Position numbers and translations under genes: made by a program. The notes beneath the pieces were generated by a model. It was given only the letters and a program-made list of their open reading frames with translations. It did no database searches and was not told where the DNA came from. Of a stretch of DNA of 64,000 nt, positions 1 to 7,541 are shown one piece after another. Each line of letters begins with the position of its first letter. The first letter of the stretch is position 1. This DNA comes from Gillisella vitis (GTDB lineage: Bacteria; Pseudomonadota; Alphaproteobacteria; Rhizobiales; Rhizobiaceae): positions 1-64,000 of the forward strand of contig NZ_JACHLU010000019.1 of assembly GCF_014204625.1 (NCBI RefSeq), read 5' to 3'.

Positions 1-165
1 ATGAATGTTCATTCGGAGCCATCCTGGAATACTGTTGTGTGGTAACTCCAGTCTCCTCGATATGCTCCGAATGGACAACCTCCTGAAAGCTCACAGCTAG
101 AGCGGACGATCTACAACTCCTATCAACAGCCACTGAGAATTTGGAGGAAAGCCTATCATGATGTC

Positions 166-570
166 ATGAACATCGACGCCGATCCGGGGATGTCTGTGGA
201 CGAGGTCGCCAAGATCGACACTTCGGTGATGACACCATCGATCGGTAACCTCGTCGATCACCTGAAGGCGATAGTTGCTGAGGTTACTCAGCGAAACAAC
301 GTACTCAAAAAGATCATCGACGACGGGGTTCCGGTTCAGGCAGTCGATGCGCCGGAAACGCCGGATGCGGAAGAGGTCATCGACGCACTTGCAATCTGGC
401 TTCGAGATGCCGAGAACGGTCCTTTCAAGCTCGATGAAGTCGGCTTGCGTGTCAGCGGGAAGACGCCGCCCGGGACGCGGGTGATGAGTGCAACTTTATT
501 TGGTGCCCTGAAGACATTCACTGACGGTTATGAACTTAGGCGGAAGATGCGAAAGGCCCGTGAGCAGTGA
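166..570 (+). CDS. Hypothetical protein, 134 aa
   Basis: I do not recognise this protein. It is soluble and acidic in its first half, with a predicted helical stretch around residues 25-50 (LVDHLKAIVAEVTQRNNVLK) and a basic C-terminus (ELRRKMRKAREQ). There is no signal peptide or membrane segment. A strong Shine-Dalgarno (GGAGGAAA, about 141-148) is placed for an ATG at 157, which only encodes Met-Met-Ser before a stop that overlaps the ATG at 166. Translation may therefore restart at 166 by ATGA coupling, or the 5' end may be frameshifted. The gene lies beside a tRNA in a gene-poor, accessory-looking stretch. Confidence 0.5.
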   Translation: MNIDADPGMSVDEVAKIDTSVMTPSIGNLVDHLKAIVAEVTQRNNVLKKIIDDGVPVQAVDAPETPDAEEVIDALAIWLRDAENGPFKLDEVGLRVSGKTPPGTRVMSATLFGALKTFTDGYELRRKMRKAREQ

Positions 571-1506
571 TCTAGGGTGCTGTTCGAAGGACGCTGTTGG
601 ATAAGCTCCTGGTCCTCTGGCATTAGAATGTCTCGCGACGAGCCCATATAGGCATTCGCGCGCCCTCGTACTCCTCGAAGCGGACGCTACGACCCTCGCT
701 GCTTAATACGACTAGGTATCCAAGCTCGTATCCGCAAACATGTTTTGTTGGCGATTCGAATTGTGGATTCCAGAAATTGTCGTAAGTCGGTCTTGTCAAT
801 GCCTTCAGCCGCTCCCGATCACTTTGTCAAGCTTCCTGCGAATGCGTTGTCTTTTTCATTTCAAGAGCAATGAGGTTATCCTTCTCGGGAAAGACGCCTC
901 GACTGTGCAGGATAACGTCGCACCGAATAGAAATGATCCGGTAGAAGCGATCGATTATGGTTTTGAGCTTTCCGCCATAGTTACGGTTGTATTCGACATC
1001 TGCCTTGTGTCCGAGAAAACCTGCCTGGTGGGCGGGCCGCTTGAGGGTAACCGCCAGACGGCCGCATAGCAGCTACTCACTGCAGTTGGTCGTGATGCTC
1101 TCTGCCTCTTCCGCCAAAAATTCTGTGAGCACGGTCGAGAAAAGTTGGCGAAGCTGGTGTCGAAGCATGGCGTTCCTTTTCAGCGAGTGGCGTCCACGCT
1201 GGCACTGCAACCATATGGGTGATAGGGAGACCAAAGCGGTTCATGACGACACAACTAAGGAGCGATTAAGATCTGGATCAAAAGTGTTCATACCCGGCGC
1301 GCAGGCCGCGACCGCTCTTGATATCTGGCTCCCGGGCGTACGAACTTGCCGGAAATACAGGAAGCGCGTCATAGCACGGGGGCAGCCTTATCCCTCAGGG
1401 GCATATCTATATCGGAAAAACTGTCAAATCTGAGCGCTCAGCCGCGAACCAACACGGGTGTAGAAATCTGCGAGACTAAGCCCTCTCTCCAAATCCAAGA
1501 AGGAAA
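571..1506. other. Gene-poor stretch, no supportable feature
   Basis: Short open frames exist here (about 740-1069 and 987-1433 on the plus strand). Their translations are rich in Cys, Trp and Arg, show no recognisable motif, overlap each other and lack convincing ribosome binding sites. I see no transposase, integrase or RNA gene. Together with the flanking unknown gene and the tRNA fragments, it looks like decayed accessory DNA at an island edge (inference). Confidence 0.4.
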
Positions 1507-1803
1507 TGGTGTCCACAAGAGGATTCGAACCTCCGACCCCAGGATTCATACCACTTCGACTTTAGCCGCCGTCATAAGACGTTCGTGGTCTGGACTGTCC
1601 CTTCACCGTAGGCCGAAGCCCTTAGGTGCTGCCCGTCCAGTCTCTACACCTTCACCGAATTGCTTCGGAGCTTGGCTCGGGATTGGCATGCTGGCGGACC
1701 AGCGAAGCGTTCCCCGACTTTGAGCAGATCGATTGCATTGTTTCCAGATGCAACCCCCAATTTATAAGGAATCCTGTGCTCTATCCTGCTGAGCTATGTG
1801 GAC
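1507..1803 (-). tRNA. tRNA-Arg(CCU) interrupted by a group I intron
   Basis: Two exons on the minus strand join into a complete 77-nt tRNA. The 5' exon is 1803-1767 (37 nt) and the 3' exon is 1546-1507 (40 nt). The acceptor arms GTCCACA and TGTGGAC pair in all seven positions, the discriminator is A and CCA is encoded. The D arm is GCTC/GAGC. The anticodon stem CAGGA/TCCTG closes the loop TTCCTAA, giving anticodon CCT. The T arm carries TTCGAAT. The 220-nt insertion sits directly after the third anticodon base. Group I introns at the anticodon of this tRNA are known in Agrobacterium, which supports both the call and the lineage. Confidence 0.9.
1547..1766 (-). ncRNA. Self-splicing group I intron in tRNA-Arg(CCU)
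   Basis: Several group I hallmarks are visible. The 5' exon ends in U (ATTCCT). An internal guide GGGGGT lies a few bases into the intron and can pair with it, forming P1 with the usual U-G pair at the splice site. The intron ends in G (minus strand ...GGTATG before exon AATCCTG). The conserved core is seen as GACTGGACGG (strand of P7/R) followed by ACAGTCCAGACC (S). At about 220 nt with no ORF it is a minimal intron like the tRNA introns of subgroup IC3. Splicing is inferred from these motifs. Confidence 0.88.
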
Positions 1804-1942
1804 ATTTTCCGTTTACATTGCGGAGTTGTCGTAACTCATCCCTCCGTAACATTCAATCCGAATTCGTCGGTAAGTTTACCGCCGTCTCCCTTAGCCTAAC
1901 GCTGGCTCGTTCGCGCCAACAGGTAAGAAATTCCCCCTAGAA

Positions 1943-1971
1943 GGTGCTCTATCCTGCTGAGCTACGGAACC
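1943..1971 (-). pseudogene. Orphan 5' half of a tRNA gene
   Basis: On the minus strand, 1971-1943 reads as a tRNA 5' half: GGTTCCG, then TA, then a D arm and loop, ending GAGCACC. The D-arm region is identical over 21 nt to that of the intact tRNA-Arg at 1803, but the acceptor differs (GGTTCCG instead of GTCCACA). The sequence after it has no matching anticodon stem, T loop or CGGAACC acceptor partner. 1804-1942 holds no gene. It contains a CGGTAA-GT-TTACCG inverted repeat at 1868-1881. The fragment is probably a remnant of a resident tRNA damaged by insertion or deletion. Confidence 0.6.
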
Positions 1972-1986
1972 ACTGAAACCTTCCAT

Positions 1987-2019
1987 ACAAAACCCTTGGC
2001 CATTCGCCAAGGGTTTTGT
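1987..2019 (-). terminator. Terminator downstream of the amidohydrolase gene
   Basis: Perfect inverted repeat ACAAAACCCTTGGC / GCCAAGGGTTTTGT with a five-base loop. Read on the minus strand it ends in a T run, just after the stop codon at 2032. It is symmetrical enough to work in both directions. Confidence 0.8.
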
Positions 2020-2031
2020 TGGTATTGCTGA

Positions 2032-3195
2032 TTAATCCGTCAGGCGTTGTTCGACAAGCTTGGCCCAATAGGAAATGCCATAGGCAATGGCTTCGTCATT
2101 GAAATCATAGGCCGGATTGTGCAGGCCAGCCGTTTCACCATTGCCGATCATGATATAGGCACCGGGGCGTGCCTTGAGCATGAAAGCGAAGTCTTCGCCC
2201 GCCATGGATGGATCAACATCGGTGTCGACATTGTTTTCACCAACAATGGCAATCGCGGCGCGGGCGGCGTAGTCGGTTTCCTGCGGGTGGTTGGAGGTAA
2301 CCGGGCAGGGGCGCTCGTAAATCACTTCGGCTTTTGCGCCGTGGGCTGCAACAATGCCAGCCACGATTTCACGAATGCGGCGCTCGGCCATGTCCTGGGT
2401 TTCATCGTCATGGGTGCGCACGGTGCCGGTCAGTTCGGCGGTTTCCGGGATGATGTTATGGGTGGTGCCTGCCTGAAAGCGCGTGACGGAGACCACGACG
2501 GAGCGCACCGGATTGGCGGTTCTGGCGGCAATCAGTTGCAGATTGCTGACAATCTGCGCGCCAATGGCAATCGGGTCGACGGCGCGATGTGGCTCTGCCG
2601 CATGGCCGCCCCGGCCTGTGATGGTGATGAAAAATTTGTCCGGTGCGGCCATGATACCACCCTTGCGGATGGCAAATGTGCCGATTGGCATACCCGGCAT
2701 GTTGTGCATACCGTAAACTTCCTGGATATTGAAGCGGTCCATCAAACCGTCTTCGACCATGGCCAGTGCCCCGGCCCCGCCTTCTTCCGCAGGCTGGAAG
2801 ATAACGGCAACCGTTCCATCAAAATGGCGTGTTTCAGTCAGATATTTTGCCGCCCCCAGCAGCATGGCGGTGTGGCCATCGTGGCCGCAGGCGTGCATTC
2901 GGCCATCGGTTTTCGAGGACCACTCCTTGCCAGTGATTTCCTGGAGCGGCAGGGCATCCATGTCGGCACGAAGGCCGATGACTTTTTTGCTGGTGCCACG
3001 GCCCTTGATCAACCCGACAACGCCTGTCTGACCAAGACCGGTCACAATCTCATCCACACCGAATTCCGCAAGCTTTGCGGCCACAAAGGCCGCTGTCCCG
3101 TGGACATCGTAAAGGATTTCCGGGTTTTCATGCAAATGGTGACGCCATTGGGTCACATCAGCTTGCAGTTCGGCGGCGCGGTTCAAGATAGGCAT
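2032..3195 (-). CDS. M20 family amidohydrolase (hippurate/N-acyl amino acid hydrolase type)
   Basis: A 387-residue cytosolic metallopeptidase-fold enzyme that hydrolyses N-acyl (benzoyl, acetyl or indoleacetyl) amino acids. Metal-site motifs are in place: HACGHDGHTAMLLGA with Cys103, His105 and His108, PAEEGG with Glu137/Glu138, and a later GGHAAEPHRAVDP stretch of the dimerisation domain. Length and motifs fit the HipO/ILR1-like subgroup; the substrate cannot be told from sequence. AGGA lies six bases before the ATG. It is monocistronic, followed by a strong hairpin, and divergent from the carboxypeptidase gene at 3363. Confidence 0.88.
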   Translation of the reverse strand: MPILNRAAELQADVTQWRHHLHENPEILYDVHGTAAFVAAKLAEFGVDEIVTGLGQTGVVGLIKGRGTSKKVIGLRADMDALPLQEITGKEWSSKTDGRMHACGHDGHTAMLLGAAKYLTETRHFDGTVAVIFQPAEEGGAGALAMVEDGLMDRFNIQEVYGMHNMPGMPIGTFAIRKGGIMAAPDKFFITITGRGGHAAEPHRAVDPIAIGAQIVSNLQLIAARTANPVRSVVVSVTRFQAGTTHNIIPETAELTGTVRTHDDETQDMAERRIREIVAGIVAAHGAKAEVIYERPCPVTSNHPQETDYAARAAIAIVGENNVDTDVDPSMAGEDFAFMLKARPGAYIMIGNGETAGLHNPAYDFNDEAIAYGISYWAKLVEQRLTD

Positions 3196-3362
3196 CGAAG
3201 TTCCTGATCACATGCTTTTGAACCGGGGCGTCCCGGCTCTTTTATCACTCGGTTACGATTGACGTGGCGTATAGGCTTTGCCATTGCTGCAACATATAGG
3301 ACATATGGCCGCCCGTTGCGAGATACTTTCGGCGCGGCCCGTTGCAGATTTATGTTAAGGAG

Positions 3363-4457
3363 ATGTCATTGTCCGCTCAGCCTGGTCTTTTACGGCGCGT
3401 CTTGTTCGCGGCCTCAATGTTCGTCGCTTTACTGCCAATGACGGTGCGGGCCAATCCTGTTCTGGTGGTGGATGTGGGTTCCATGACCGTGCTGGAGCAT
3501 CGTGACAGTTTCAAGAAGTGGTATCCGGCATCGCTGACCAAGCTGATGACTGCTTACACGACGTTTCGCGCCCTCAAGGCTGGCGAGGTCAAGCTGGATA
3601 GTGTCGTGACCATGAGTGCTCTTGCAGCGTCGCAATCGCCCAGCAAGATGTATTTCAAGCCCGGCTCCAAAATGACTCTCGACAATGCGTTGAGGATGAT
3701 GCTGGTCAAATCGGCCAATGATGTTGCTGTGGCCATTGCTGAAAATATCGGGGGCAGTGAAGCCGCCTTCGTCAATCGGATGAATACGGAGGCGGCACGC
3801 CTTGGTCTGGCATCAACGCATTTTGTCAATCCAAATGGCTTGCCAGCGCCGGGGCAATATTCCACGGCACGGGATCTGGCTGTGCTGGCGGTGACCATCC
3901 GTCGGGAATTTCCAGAATATGCCAATTATTTCAAGATCGAAGCGATTGATACGGGCAAGAAAGTCTACCCCAATGTCAATATGCTGATTGGCCGGTTTGA
4001 TGGCGCGGATGGGATGAAGACGGGCTATATCTGTGCCTCCGGCTTTAATCAGATCACCTCTGCCACCCGCAATGGCCGCACGCTGCTCTCGGTTGTTCTG
4101 GGGGCTGACAGCCTGGCGGAGCGGGCGGATATATCTGCCAACCTGCTGCAAAAGTATTTTCTGGCACCACAGGCGGGTGGGCAGCCACTCTCGGCGCTGC
4201 GGCCCGATAGTGTCGAAGGGTTGGATGTGGTCAATGACGTCTCGGCTGAGATGTGCTCAACCGAGGCGCGCAAACGCCGTAGCGAAACCCGGGACGAGAC
4301 GGGCCGCATGAAACTGCAATCGCCTTACATCCATGAAATGGCCGCACCTCCGGTCACTGTGTTTGCCGGATTGATTCCTGGCACGGAGCCGCCGGAGCCA
4401 GCGCCTGGAGAGCCTGGTGGCGATGTGCCGATTCCAACGCCGCGGCCAAAGCTTTGA
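3363..4457 (+). CDS. D-alanyl-D-alanine carboxypeptidase (low-molecular-weight PBP, S11)
   Basis: A periplasmic peptidoglycan enzyme that trims the terminal D-Ala of pentapeptides. A signal peptide covers about residues 1-30. The three penicilloyl-enzyme motifs are present: SLTK with Ser57, SAN at 117-119 and KTG at 219-221. After about residue 270 the protein ends in a low-complexity Pro/Glu-rich tail instead of the usual membrane anchor helix. Start choice is uncertain: AAGGAG directly abuts ATG 3363 but is well spaced from a TTG at 3369, and a TTG at 3342 is also in frame. All give a usable signal peptide. Confidence 0.87.
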   Translation: MSLSAQPGLLRRVLFAASMFVALLPMTVRANPVLVVDVGSMTVLEHRDSFKKWYPASLTKLMTAYTTFRALKAGEVKLDSVVTMSALAASQSPSKMYFKPGSKMTLDNALRMMLVKSANDVAVAIAENIGGSEAAFVNRMNTEAARLGLASTHFVNPNGLPAPGQYSTARDLAVLAVTIRREFPEYANYFKIEAIDTGKKVYPNVNMLIGRFDGADGMKTGYICASGFNQITSATRNGRTLLSVVLGADSLAERADISANLLQKYFLAPQAGGQPLSALRPDSVEGLDVVNDVSAEMCSTEARKRRSETRDETGRMKLQSPYIHEMAAPPVTVFAGLIPGTEPPEPAPGEPGGDVPIPTPRPKL

Positions 4458-4470
4458 GCTTGATTTGTGT

Positions 4471-4491
4471 CGATGTTATAGTATTACATCG
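4471..4491. promoter_or_regulatory. Predicted Zur operator
   Basis: GATGTTATAGTATTACATC (4472-4490) is an almost perfect palindrome, extended by one C/G pair on each side. It matches the proteobacterial Zur consensus with its GTTATA-N-TATAAC core. It lies about 65 bases upstream of a COG0523 GTPase gene, a common Zur target. Binding and repression under zinc sufficiency are inferred. Confidence 0.65.
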
Positions 4492-4556
4492 CGCAATGTT
4501 CAGCGGTGCCACAGTACGCATATGTTGATACAATTGTGTTAGAGAAGGTTTTCGAC

Positions 4557-5729
4557 ATGGCTGTTGTAGCGGATCGTATTCCCGTTTCGATTTTGACCGG
4601 CTTTCTGGGAGCGGGAAAATCCACGCTGCTGAATCGGCTTTTGAAAGATCCGGCCATGCGAGATGCGGCTGTGATCATCAATGAGTTTGGCGAAGTCAGC
4701 ATCGACCATCTGCTGGTTGAGGCGTCTGGTGATTCGATTGTGCAGCTCTCGGATGGCTGTCTGTGCTGCACCGTGCGCGGCGAATTGATCGATACGCTGG
4801 CCGAGTTGATGGATGCGCTTCAGACGGGGCGGATCAAAACCTTGTCGCGGGTGGTGATTGAAACAACGGGCCTTGCCGATCCCGCGCCGGTGCTGCAATC
4901 TGTGCTGGGACATCCTGTGCTGTCGCAATCCTTCCAGTTGGAAGGTGTGGTGACGGTGGTGGATGCCGTCAATGGCCTTGCGACTTTGGATGCCTATGTC
5001 GAAGCTGTGCGGCAGGTTGCGGTGGCGGATCGACTGATCCTCAGCAAGGTGAGCCTTGCGGACAGCGCAACGTTGAGCAAGATTAAAAAGAGACTTTCAA
5101 CGCTGAATCCACGTGCCACCATGACCAATGGTGACAGTGAAGACGCGGCCAGCATCACGATTGTGCAAAACGGGCTTTATGATCTGGCCAGCAAAACGCC
5201 GGATGTTGCCCGTTGGCTGCATGATGAAGCCCATGCTGATGAGGATCATCATGATCATGATCATGATCATGAAGAGCATGACCATCAGGGGCATGACGGG
5301 CATGGCCACCACCACCATCATCATCATCATCATCATGATGTGAACCGCCATGGCGATAGCATCCGGTCTTTTTCCATCCTCCATGATGGGCTGATTGATC
5401 CGCGGGCGTTTGACATGTTCATTGATCTGATGCGCTCGGCCCATGGTGAAAAAATGCTGCGCATGAAAGGCATTGTCGGCCTGAGTGATCAGCCGGATCG
5501 GCCCGTGGTGATTCACGGTGTGCAATCGATTTTTCACCCGCCGCATCGTCTGCAAGCCTGGCCCGATGCTTCAGACCGCCGCAGTCGTCTGGTGATGATT
5601 ACCGATGGGCTGGATGAGCATTATGTCCGCGATCTGTTTGACGCCTTTACCGGCAAGGTGGCGGTGGACCGGCCAGACCGTCAGGCACTGGAGGATAATC
5701 CGCTGGCTGTGCCGGGCATGACGTTCTAA
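4557..5729 (+). CDS. COG0523 (CobW/ZNG1-like) zinc-associated GTPase
   Basis: A 390-residue G3E-family P-loop GTPase, probably a zinc metallochaperone made in zinc starvation. Walker A GFLGAGKST is at residues 15-23, the metal-binding GCLCC with its CxCC core is around 67-71, and a histidine-rich linker covers about 223-268, including a run of ten His. A C-terminal CobW_C domain follows. The G4 position reads SKVS (164-167) and lacks the usual Asp of NKxD. A GTG at 4506 is in frame, but ATG 4557 has GAGAAGG at good spacing. The Zur-like box upstream favours a zinc role over cobalamin synthesis. Confidence 0.86.
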   Translation: MAVVADRIPVSILTGFLGAGKSTLLNRLLKDPAMRDAAVIINEFGEVSIDHLLVEASGDSIVQLSDGCLCCTVRGELIDTLAELMDALQTGRIKTLSRVVIETTGLADPAPVLQSVLGHPVLSQSFQLEGVVTVVDAVNGLATLDAYVEAVRQVAVADRLILSKVSLADSATLSKIKKRLSTLNPRATMTNGDSEDAASITIVQNGLYDLASKTPDVARWLHDEAHADEDHHDHDHDHEEHDHQGHDGHGHHHHHHHHHHDVNRHGDSIRSFSILHDGLIDPRAFDMFIDLMRSAHGEKMLRMKGIVGLSDQPDRPVVIHGVQSIFHPPHRLQAWPDASDRRSRLVMITDGLDEHYVRDLFDAFTGKVAVDRPDRQALEDNPLAVPGMTF

Positions 5730-5735
5730 CAGGAA

Positions 5736-5969
5736 TTACCCCTTGCGAATGTAAAAGCGATGGCCGCCCTGGGTCTTCTCATGGGAGACAAGCTGATGGC
5801 CGTCCTCTGTGCAAAGATGGGTGATGTCAATCACGGCCAGAGGGTCGGTTGTTTCCACAACAAGCGTCTCACCACGTTGCATGGATGTTAATCGCCTGCG
5901 GGTCTTGAGCACTGGCAAAGGGCATTTCAGCCCCTTGAGATCATAGATCGGCTCGCTATCGGCACTCAC
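5736..5969 (-). CDS. TusA/SirA-family sulfurtransferase
   Basis: A 77-residue protein with the TusA signature near the N-terminus: LKGLKCPLPVLKTRRRL, holding the persulfide-carrying Cys and the Cys-Pro dipeptide. The family passes sulfur between desulfurases and acceptors for tRNA thiolation or molybdopterin. The gene overlaps the end of the L,D-transpeptidase gene by four bases, so the two are translationally coupled. It converges tail to tail with the COG0523 gene at a distance of six bases. Confidence 0.88.
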   Translation of the reverse strand: MSADSEPIYDLKGLKCPLPVLKTRRRLTSMQRGETLVVETTDPLAVIDITHLCTEDGHQLVSHEKTQGGHRFYIRKG

Positions 5970-7276
5970 CGAGCAGCCCAGAACTTCCAGAACGGCTTTG
6001 CGGCTGGCTCAGAAGCTGCGTCCATGGTGACTGCGGTTGGCTCTGGCAAAGGCGGCAAGAGGGGGTTGGCCACGGGCAGGGGGCCGTTGGCCGGAAGGCT
6101 GACCGTTGCGGTCGCCGTTGTATCAAGCGCCTGGGCGGCTTCGATTGATGGGCCAGCGGCGGGGGCAACACGTCCGGTTTTGCTGGAATGATCCAGCGAG
6201 GCAAACAGCGCCGGTGTTTTGGCCTTGTTCGGGTCAATCACCGGATTGGCCGGATCATCCACTTGCGAAAGTTCAAGCAGCTTTCCAGCCTTCAGCGCCG
6301 AACCTGTCGGCGCAAATGCCAGATCTTTGCCCACTTTCAGCTTGGCCACCAATGCCTTGCGCTCGGCCTCGCTTGGGTCATACCAGACCTTGTCTTCATA
6401 TTTTTTCATCGCCTTTTCGTAGTCACGATTGTAGGCGGCATTGTAGGATGAAACAGCGGCCATCAATTGTGGCGGTGTGCTCATGGGTGGGCAAGCGCTG
6501 GTCGGGTTGAGGCTTTTTCCGGCATCAACCTGCTGATTAAACACATATTTGCGATCGCATACGCCCACCTGTGGCGGTTGTTTGGTGATCTCAAACTGGT
6601 CATAGCCTGCTTTCAGCATTTGCCAGAAGGGGTAATGCGGGCTGAAACGGTGCCGGGCCATATTGTCGGCGGTCATGCGGAAGGGGAAGGCCTGCAATTG
6701 CACGGTCTGCTGTCCACCCCGAAAGGCGTCGCGGGCAAAGGCGTAAATCTCGAGAATCTGCGCATCCGTCATCGAATAGCAGCCGGAGGACGAGCAGGCT
6801 CCGTGAATCATCAGATTGCTGCCGGTGCGATTGTTGGCGGCATCATACCTGTTGGGAAAGCCGGTGTTGATCGCCAGATAATATTTTGAATAGGGATTCA
6901 GATTGGCTGGGGTGAGAGCATAGAAACCCTCTGGTGCCTGACGGTCGCCTTCTTTTTCCTTCGGGCCAAGCCGACCAGACCATGCGCAAATCTCGTAGCT
7001 GGCAATTTTTTCAAATCGGCCATCGGTCTTGGCCTTCCAGATTTCCAGCACGCCCTCTTCTTTGAAAATGCGAATGGCAATTGGCGAGTTCCGCTCCATG
7101 CCCTTCGTTTTCATATCGGCCAGAATAGAGGCAGGCAGGGGCTGCTCGACCTTGTTGGAGACATTGCTGGGCAGCTTTTTATCACCGACGCTTTCAAGCG
7201 TATCATTGCAGCCTGCCAGTAAAGCGGTTGCGGCAATCAGCAGTGTAGCGGTGTGAAGGCGCATCATCGAACTCAA
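5966..7276 (-). CDS. YafK-like murein L,D-transpeptidase lipoprotein
   Basis: A 436-residue envelope protein with a lipoprotein signal: ALLAGC puts the acylated Cys at residue 23 when read from 7276; an in-frame Met at 7264 is an alternative start. The YkuD catalytic motif is MIHGACSSSGCYSMTD, with His158 and nucleophile Cys166. The N-terminal half resembles E. coli YafK/DpaA, which cleaves or forms meso-DAP crosslinks involving Braun-type lipoproteins. The C-terminal 180 residues are Ala/Pro-rich and likely disordered. Coupled to tusA downstream. Confidence 0.85.
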   Translation of the reverse strand: MSSMMRLHTATLLIAATALLAGCNDTLESVGDKKLPSNVSNKVEQPLPASILADMKTKGMERNSPIAIRIFKEEGVLEIWKAKTDGRFEKIASYEICAWSGRLGPKEKEGDRQAPEGFYALTPANLNPYSKYYLAINTGFPNRYDAANNRTGSNLMIHGACSSSGCYSMTDAQILEIYAFARDAFRGGQQTVQLQAFPFRMTADNMARHRFSPHYPFWQMLKAGYDQFEITKQPPQVGVCDRKYVFNQQVDAGKSLNPTSACPPMSTPPQLMAAVSSYNAAYNRDYEKAMKKYEDKVWYDPSEAERKALVAKLKVGKDLAFAPTGSALKAGKLLELSQVDDPANPVIDPNKAKTPALFASLDHSSKTGRVAPAAGPSIEAAQALDTTATATVSLPANGPLPVANPLLPPLPEPTAVTMDAASEPAAKPFWKFWAAR

Positions 7277-7284
7277 TCAGGTAT

Positions 7285-7330
7285 TCATTGTCAAAATGGG
7301 CAGGTCTTCATTGTCAGAATGGGCAGGTCT
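7285..7330. repeat. Tandem duplication of 23 bp
   Basis: TCATTGTCAAAATGGGCAGG plus TCT (7285-7307) is followed directly by a second copy with one A-to-G change (7308-7330). A third, degenerate copy (acaggaatgaacaggtct) is seen about 30 bases on. It lies just upstream of the L,D-transpeptidase start. Role unknown. Nothing else is visible in 7331-7490. Confidence 0.7.
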
Positions 7331-7493
7331 CATTTACAGCAATGCGCAGCGACAGGAATGAACAGGTCTTGATGCCCAGTCGCACAGTGTCACCAGTCTG
7401 CAACTGTTGCACAATATGGTTTCTAAACCCTAAACAATTCCAGAGCCTGACCATTGTCGGTGCAAATTACGCCATAACGGGCAAAATTTGAAC

Positions 7494-7526
7494 AGCCCCG
7501 GCCGGTATTTTTAGACGGGCGGGGCT
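7494..7526 (-). terminator. Probable accA terminator
   Basis: AGCCCCG / CGGGGCT inverted repeat with a 19-base loop, 16 bases beyond the accA stop on the minus strand. Only a weak T-rich tail follows. Confidence 0.5.
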
Positions 7527-7541
7527 GGGTCGTTTTAACGT

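Noticed and set aside
1..80. CATTCGGAGC / GCTCCGAATG inverted repeat (10-19 and 64-73) as an attachment site or operator
   Set aside because: Only ten bases per arm with a 44-base spacer and no partner gene; too weak to call.
740..1433. Two short overlapping plus-strand frames as possible genes
   Set aside because: No ribosome binding site, no family resemblance, unusual composition, and they overlap each other.
1791..1830. Sequence around the tRNA 5' end as an insertion-sequence terminus
   Set aside because: It has a terminus-like look, but the acceptor stem pairing explains the conserved bases, and no second terminus or transposase is visible.
2047..3207. 386-codon open frame antisense to the amidohydrolase
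   Set aside because: It mirrors a gene with complete catalytic motifs; its translation has no recognisable domain and reflects codon-position base bias.
5097..5555. Methionine/isoleucine-rich frames in the COG0523 gene region
   Set aside because: They are out-of-frame or antisense readings of the histidine-codon run, not a membrane or metal protein.
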